Shown here: positions 6,105 to 9,145 of the stretch, one piece after another
Layout of the letters: each line of letters opens with the position of its first letter
Numbering within the stretch: position 1 is the first letter of the stretch
Source: DATKMS01 sp041497995
Lineage (GTDB): Bacteria > Desulfobacterota > Binatia > HRBIN30
Assembly (NCBI GenBank): GCA_041497995.1
Contig: JBGQHM010000277.1
Span: forward strand, 1 to 9,145
Direction of reading: 5' to 3'
Length of the DNA stretch: 9,145 nucleotides
Notes under the pieces: model-generated
The model's input: only the letters and a program-made list of their open reading frames with translations
The model's database searches: none
What the model was told of the DNA's origin: nothing
Program-made: the position numbers and the translations under genes

Positions 6105-7916
6105 ATGTGCGGCATCGCTGGCGTTGCCAGTTTCCATTCCATCGGCGACCGCCTGTACGAAGGTGTCCACCATCTGGAGTACCGCGGCTACGACTCGTGC
6201 GGCGTCGCCTTTCTGAACCACGACCACATCGAGGTCCGCAAAGATATCGGCACCGTAGACGAGGTGGACAGCAAGGAGAGCATCCGCCACCTGAACTCCT
6301 ACGTCGGTATCGCGCACACGCGGTGGGCGACGCACGGCAAGGTCACCAAGGAGAACGCGCACCCTCACCTCAGCTGCCGCGGCGACTTCGCCGTCGTGCA
6401 CAACGGCATCATCTCCAACTACAAGGCCCTGCGCGAGGCGTTGCTCAAGGCCGGGCACCGCTTCCGCTCCGAGACCGACACGGAGATCATCGCGCACCTC
6501 ATCGAGCAGCGCTTCTCCGAGCTCGGGGACATCGAGGCCGCCTGGGTAAGCGCGCTGACGGGGTTGGAAGGCAGCTACGCCCTGGCGATGATCTCCACCA
6601 ACGATCCACAACGCATCTTCTGCGCCCGGCATGAAGGCCCGCTGATCATCGGTGTCGGCAGCGAGTCGAACTACATCGGCTCCGACTTCAATGCCTTTAT
6701 CGACTACACCAAAAACACCGTCATCCTCGAAGACGGCGAGTACGGCATCGTCTCGAAGGACAGCTACTCGGTGAAGAGTCTGCGCACCGGCGAGGTGCTC
6801 GACAAGACGATCACGGTCGTGCCGTGGGACTCGGAGCTGTCGCGCAAAGGTGGCTACCCGCACTACATGCTGAAGGAGATCCACGAGCAGCCGCTGGCCG
6901 TACGCAACTCACTGGCGATCGGCGCGGATGAGATCAACGGCCTCGCTGACATGATCGAGAGCGCGCGGCGCGTGCACCTGCTCGGCGTGGGCACGACATA
7001 CTACGTGGCGGTCATGGGCCAGTATCTGTTCGCGACGCTCGCCGACATGGACGTGCCGGCGATGAGCTCCGACGAGTTCCGGCACCTCGACCGTTCCGAT
7101 GCGCACTCGCTGGTCTTGGCCATCTCGCAGTCGGGTGAAACCTACGACACCGTCATGAGCCTGCGGCACGCCAAGGAGCGCGGCGCCAAGACCGCGGCGA
7201 TCGTCAACGTCGTCGGCTCATCGATCGCCCGCTTGGTCGATCGCGTCGTCCTGCAGGGCTCGGGTCCGGAGGTATGCGTCGTCAGCACCAAGGCGGCGCT
7301 GTCGCAGATGATCCTGTTGATGCGGCTCGCCATCGAGCTGGGCACGCGACGCGGCACGTTGTCCGCGGCGAAGCGCCGCGAGTGCGAAGCCGCGTTGGCC
7401 GCGCTGCCGGGCGAGATTGAGATCCTCATCAACGAGAAGTCCGGTTTGATACGTGCGGCGGCGTATCGCCATGCGCACGTACACAACTGGCTGTTCCTCG
7501 GCCGTGGCGTCTACTACCCAGTCGCGCTCGAGTCGGCGCTCAAGATGAAGGAGGTCACCTACATACACGCCGAGGGCATGCCGGGCGGCTTCCTGAAACA
7601 CGGTACCTTGTCGCTCGTTGATGACAAGCTGTACACGCTGGTCTTCGTCCCGCCGCCGAGCGCCGGCGACCTGTACGCCATGACCATGTCGAGCGTCGAA
7701 GAGGTCCACGCGCGTGGCGGCTTCGTCTTCGGTCTCACCTTTGATGCGAATGAGGACATCTTCGACGAGCGCCTGGTGCTGACCGCGACGCACGACCTCA
7801 CCGCGCCGTTTCTGCCACTGGTGGCAGCCCAGCTGCTCGCCTACTTCACCGCGACCGCGCTGAAGCGCAACGTCGACAAGCCGCGCTCGCTGGCGAAGTC
7901 GGTCACGGTTGCGTGA
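6105..7916 (+). CDS. glmS: Glutamine--fructose-6-phosphate aminotransferase (isomerizing) GlmS
   Basis: GlmS converts fructose-6-phosphate and glutamine to glucosamine-6-phosphate and glutamate, the first committed step to UDP-GlcNAc, in the cytoplasm. It has 603 residues, close to the 609 of E. coli. The N-terminal class II glutaminase domain carries the nucleophile Cys2 (MCGIAG), HTRWATHG (71-78), HNGIISN (N100, G101) and D125 in SETDTE. Two SIS sugar-isomerase domains follow: SQSGET (341-346), CVVSTKAALSQ, ALKMKEVTYIHAE, LKHGTLSL, and the C-terminal LAKSVTVA with the Schiff-base lysine (K598, equivalent to E. coli K603). The equivalents of K485, E488 and H504 are present. One oddity is GFLKHG where most members have GELKHG (E. 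coli E501). It starts seven bases after the previous stop behind a strong ribosome site. I see no glmS ribozyme upstream, and only six bases of space, so regulation must be elsewhere. Confidence 0.96.
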   Translation: MCGIAGVASFHSIGDRLYEGVHHLEYRGYDSCGVAFLNHDHIEVRKDIGTVDEVDSKESIRHLNSYVGIAHTRWATHGKVTKENAHPHLSCRGDFAVVHNGIISNYKALREALLKAGHRFRSETDTEIIAHLIEQRFSELGDIEAAWVSALTGLEGSYALAMISTNDPQRIFCARHEGPLIIGVGSESNYIGSDFNAFIDYTKNTVILEDGEYGIVSKDSYSVKSLRTGEVLDKTITVVPWDSELSRKGGYPHYMLKEIHEQPLAVRNSLAIGADEINGLADMIESARRVHLLGVGTTYYVAVMGQYLFATLADMDVPAMSSDEFRHLDRSDAHSLVLAISQSGETYDTVMSLRHAKERGAKTAAIVNVVGSSIARLVDRVVLQGSGPEVCVVSTKAALSQMILLMRLAIELGTRRGTLSAAKRRECEAALAALPGEIEILINEKSGLIRAAAYRHAHVHNWLFLGRGVYYPVALESALKMKEVTYIHAEGMPGGFLKHGTLSLVDDKLYTLVFVPPPSAGDLYAMTMSSVEEVHARGGFVFGLTFDANEDIFDERLVLTATHDLTAPFLPLVAAQLLAYFTATALKRNVDKPRSLAKSVTVA

Positions 7917-7934
7917 GCCGTCGCGTCGCAATGG

Positions 7935-9145
7935 ATGACCCTCGATGACGTGATCGCCGGCCTGCGCAGCGTCGCGGTGCATGACACCTACCGCGAGCAG
8001 GCCGTGCGAAATCTCACCGTCTGGTGGAACGGGACGCGCTACGCCGCGTTCCGCCTACAGATCGAGAGCCTGGCGAACCGCCGGCAATGGGACCTGCTGG
8101 TCGACTCGTTCTACCGCATGATCCCGTTCGGCACCGGCGGGCGCCGCGGCCCGGTCGGCATTGGCCCGAACCGCATGAACCCCGAGACGGTGATCACCTC
8201 GGTCCAAGGGCACGTGCACTACCTTCGCAAACACTGTGCGGGGCAGGCGCTCCGCGTGGTGGTCGCCTTCGACGTGCGCGTCTTCCGCGACCTGCGCGGG
8301 TTGTACGATGCGTCGGTGCCCAACCCGTTGCTGGGCGTCAGCTCGCGCGATTTGGCGCGGCTGGCGTGCGCGGTCTACGCCGCCAACGGTGTCGAGGTCC
8401 ACACCGTGCGCGGCGACGATGATTTCTACCTGTCGACCCCGGAGCTGTCGTTCGCCATCCGCCATCTGCGCGCGCACGGCGGCCTCAACATCTCCGCATC
8501 GCACAACCATCCTGACGACAACGGCGCGAAGTTCTACATGCGCAGCGGCGGCCAACCGGTCCCACCAGACGACGAAGAGCTGGCCCACGCAGTGGAAGCG
8601 GTCACCGACGTCGCGCCAGGTGATTTCGCTGACGCGGTCACCTCGGGACGCGTGCACTGGTGGGACGCGGCACTGCACGCCCTCTACGTCGGCGAGAACA
8701 TCTCGAGATCACTCGACCCGAGCGCGCGGCGCGCCTTGATCGTGTACACGCCGCTCCACGGTACCGGCCGCCACACCGTCGGCGACATCCTACCGCGCGC
8801 CGGGTTCGACATGCGATTCGTCGAGGAGCAGCTCGCAGCCGATGGCGCCTTCCCCGGCGTGAAGTTTCGTATGCCAAACCCCGAGGTGCCGGAGTCGATG
8901 GAGCTGGTCACGGCGCAAGCCCGCGACCTGGGCGCCGACGCCGGGCTGGCGACCGACCCCGATGCAGACCGCCTCGGCGTGGTGATTCCCATCGACGGCC
9001 AGTGGCGGGCGCTGAGTGGCAACGAGATCGCCGTGTTGCTCGCGGCGTACATCATCGAGACGCGGCGCGAGCAGGGCACGCTGCCACCGCGCGGCTTCCT
9101 CATCAAGACCGCGGTCACCACCGAGCTACTGACGCGCATCGCGCA
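7935..9145 (+). CDS. Phosphohexomutase of the PGM/phosphomannomutase family (PgcA-like), 3'-truncated by window edge
   Basis: Alpha-D-phosphohexomutase that interconverts sugar 1- and 6-phosphates through a phosphoserine. 403 codons are visible and open to the right edge. Seen: FGTGGRRG (65-72), the catalytic serine loop NISASHNHPDDNG with the phosphoserine at S189, YTPLHGTG, the metal loop DPDADR (341-346), and a GNE segment resembling the start of the sugar-specificity loop. The C-terminal phosphate-binding domain is outside the window. DPDADR and the 64 residues ahead of FGTGG fit large PGM/PgcA-type mutases (usually 550-600 residues), not GlmM (about 445, DGDGDR). Its place behind glmS suggests it supplies glucosamine-1-phosphate or glucose-1-phosphate to the GlmU-like enzyme, but the substrate cannot be read from sequence. 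ATG 7935 is the first start after the glmS stop in this frame (18-base gap); it has no clear Shine-Dalgarno sequence, so translation may be coupled to glmS. Confidence 0.92.
   Translation, partial: MTLDDVIAGLRSVAVHDTYREQAVRNLTVWWNGTRYAAFRLQIESLANRRQWDLLVDSFYRMIPFGTGGRRGPVGIGPNRMNPETVITSVQGHVHYLRKHCAGQALRVVVAFDVRVFRDLRGLYDASVPNPLLGVSSRDLARLACAVYAANGVEVHTVRGDDDFYLSTPELSFAIRHLRAHGGLNISASHNHPDDNGAKFYMRSGGQPVPPDDEELAHAVEAVTDVAPGDFADAVTSGRVHWWDAALHALYVGENISRSLDPSARRALIVYTPLHGTGRHTVGDILPRAGFDMRFVEEQLAADGAFPGVKFRMPNPEVPESMELVTAQARDLGADAGLATDPDADRLGVVIPIDGQWRALSGNEIAVLLAAYIIETRREQGTLPPRGFLIKTAVTTELLTRIA

Noticed and set aside
5933..6634. 233-codon plus-strand frame spanning the end of the GlmU-like gene and the start of glmS
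   Set aside because: It is out of frame with both well-supported genes and is Arg/His/Gly-rich, typical of a shifted frame in GC-rich coding DNA.
4692..6884. Long minus-strand open frames (4692-5735 and 5826-6884) opposite pdxA, the GlmU-like gene and glmS
   Set aside because: All lie antisense to genes with intact family motifs, and their translations are Arg/Asp/Val/Ala-rich without domains. They are explained by the base composition.
7931..7948. ATG 7931 as start of the mutase
   Set aside because: In that frame a stop (TGA 7946-7948) follows after five codons; ATG 7935 is in the open frame.
8024..8739. Plus-strand frames 8024-8422 and 8236-8739
   Set aside because: The frame beginning at 7935 reads through the same bases without a stop and carries the phosphohexomutase motifs; these are shifted-frame shadows.

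Overview
This window is a compact, high-GC stretch (by eye about two thirds G+C) in which all six recognisable genes lie on the + strand with almost no space between them. Third codon positions are strongly biased to G and C, and long non-coding gaps are absent. The genes are ordinary bacterial housekeeping genes. A SurA-type periplasmic chaperone with a signal peptide points to a Gram-negative (diderm) bacterium. The gene order (mfd, then a SurA/parvulin gene, then pdxA) and the base composition would fit an uncultured deltaproteobacterium-like lineage, but this taxonomic guess is weak.

Layout: (1) positions 1-2829, the 3' four fifths of mfd, the transcription-repair coupling factor, cut by the window's left edge. 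(2) 2823-3803, a secreted SurA-like peptidyl-prolyl isomerase whose start codon overlaps the mfd stop. (3) 3807-3837, a perfect inverted repeat with 15-base arms and a one-base centre, resembling a REP-like palindrome, occupying nearly all the space between the surA stop and the first conserved pdxA codons. (4) about 3800-4870, pdxA of vitamin B6 synthesis, whose start codon is uncertain because of that repeat. (5) 4890-6098, a GlmU-like nucleotidyltransferase with a left-handed beta-helix C-terminus. (6) 6105-7916, glmS. (7) 7935 to the right edge, the N-terminal part of a large phosphohexomutase.

The last three genes form an amino-sugar/nucleotide-sugar module: GlmS makes glucosamine-6-phosphate, a phosphomutase moves phosphate from C6 to C1, and a GlmU-type enzyme would acetylate and uridylylate the product to UDP-GlcNAc, the precursor of peptidoglycan and lipid A. 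The module is not canonical. The mutase has the DPDADR signature of the PGM/PgcA type rather than the GlmM type. The GlmU-like protein lacks the acetyltransferase catalytic histidine (Arg in its place, with further active-site substitutions) and has a changed nucleotide-binding arginine motif. This protein and the palindrome at the pdxA start are the two points most worth following up. I saw no tRNA, rRNA, CRISPR array, insertion sequence or convincing intrinsic terminator, and no stretch over 50 bases lacks a gene.
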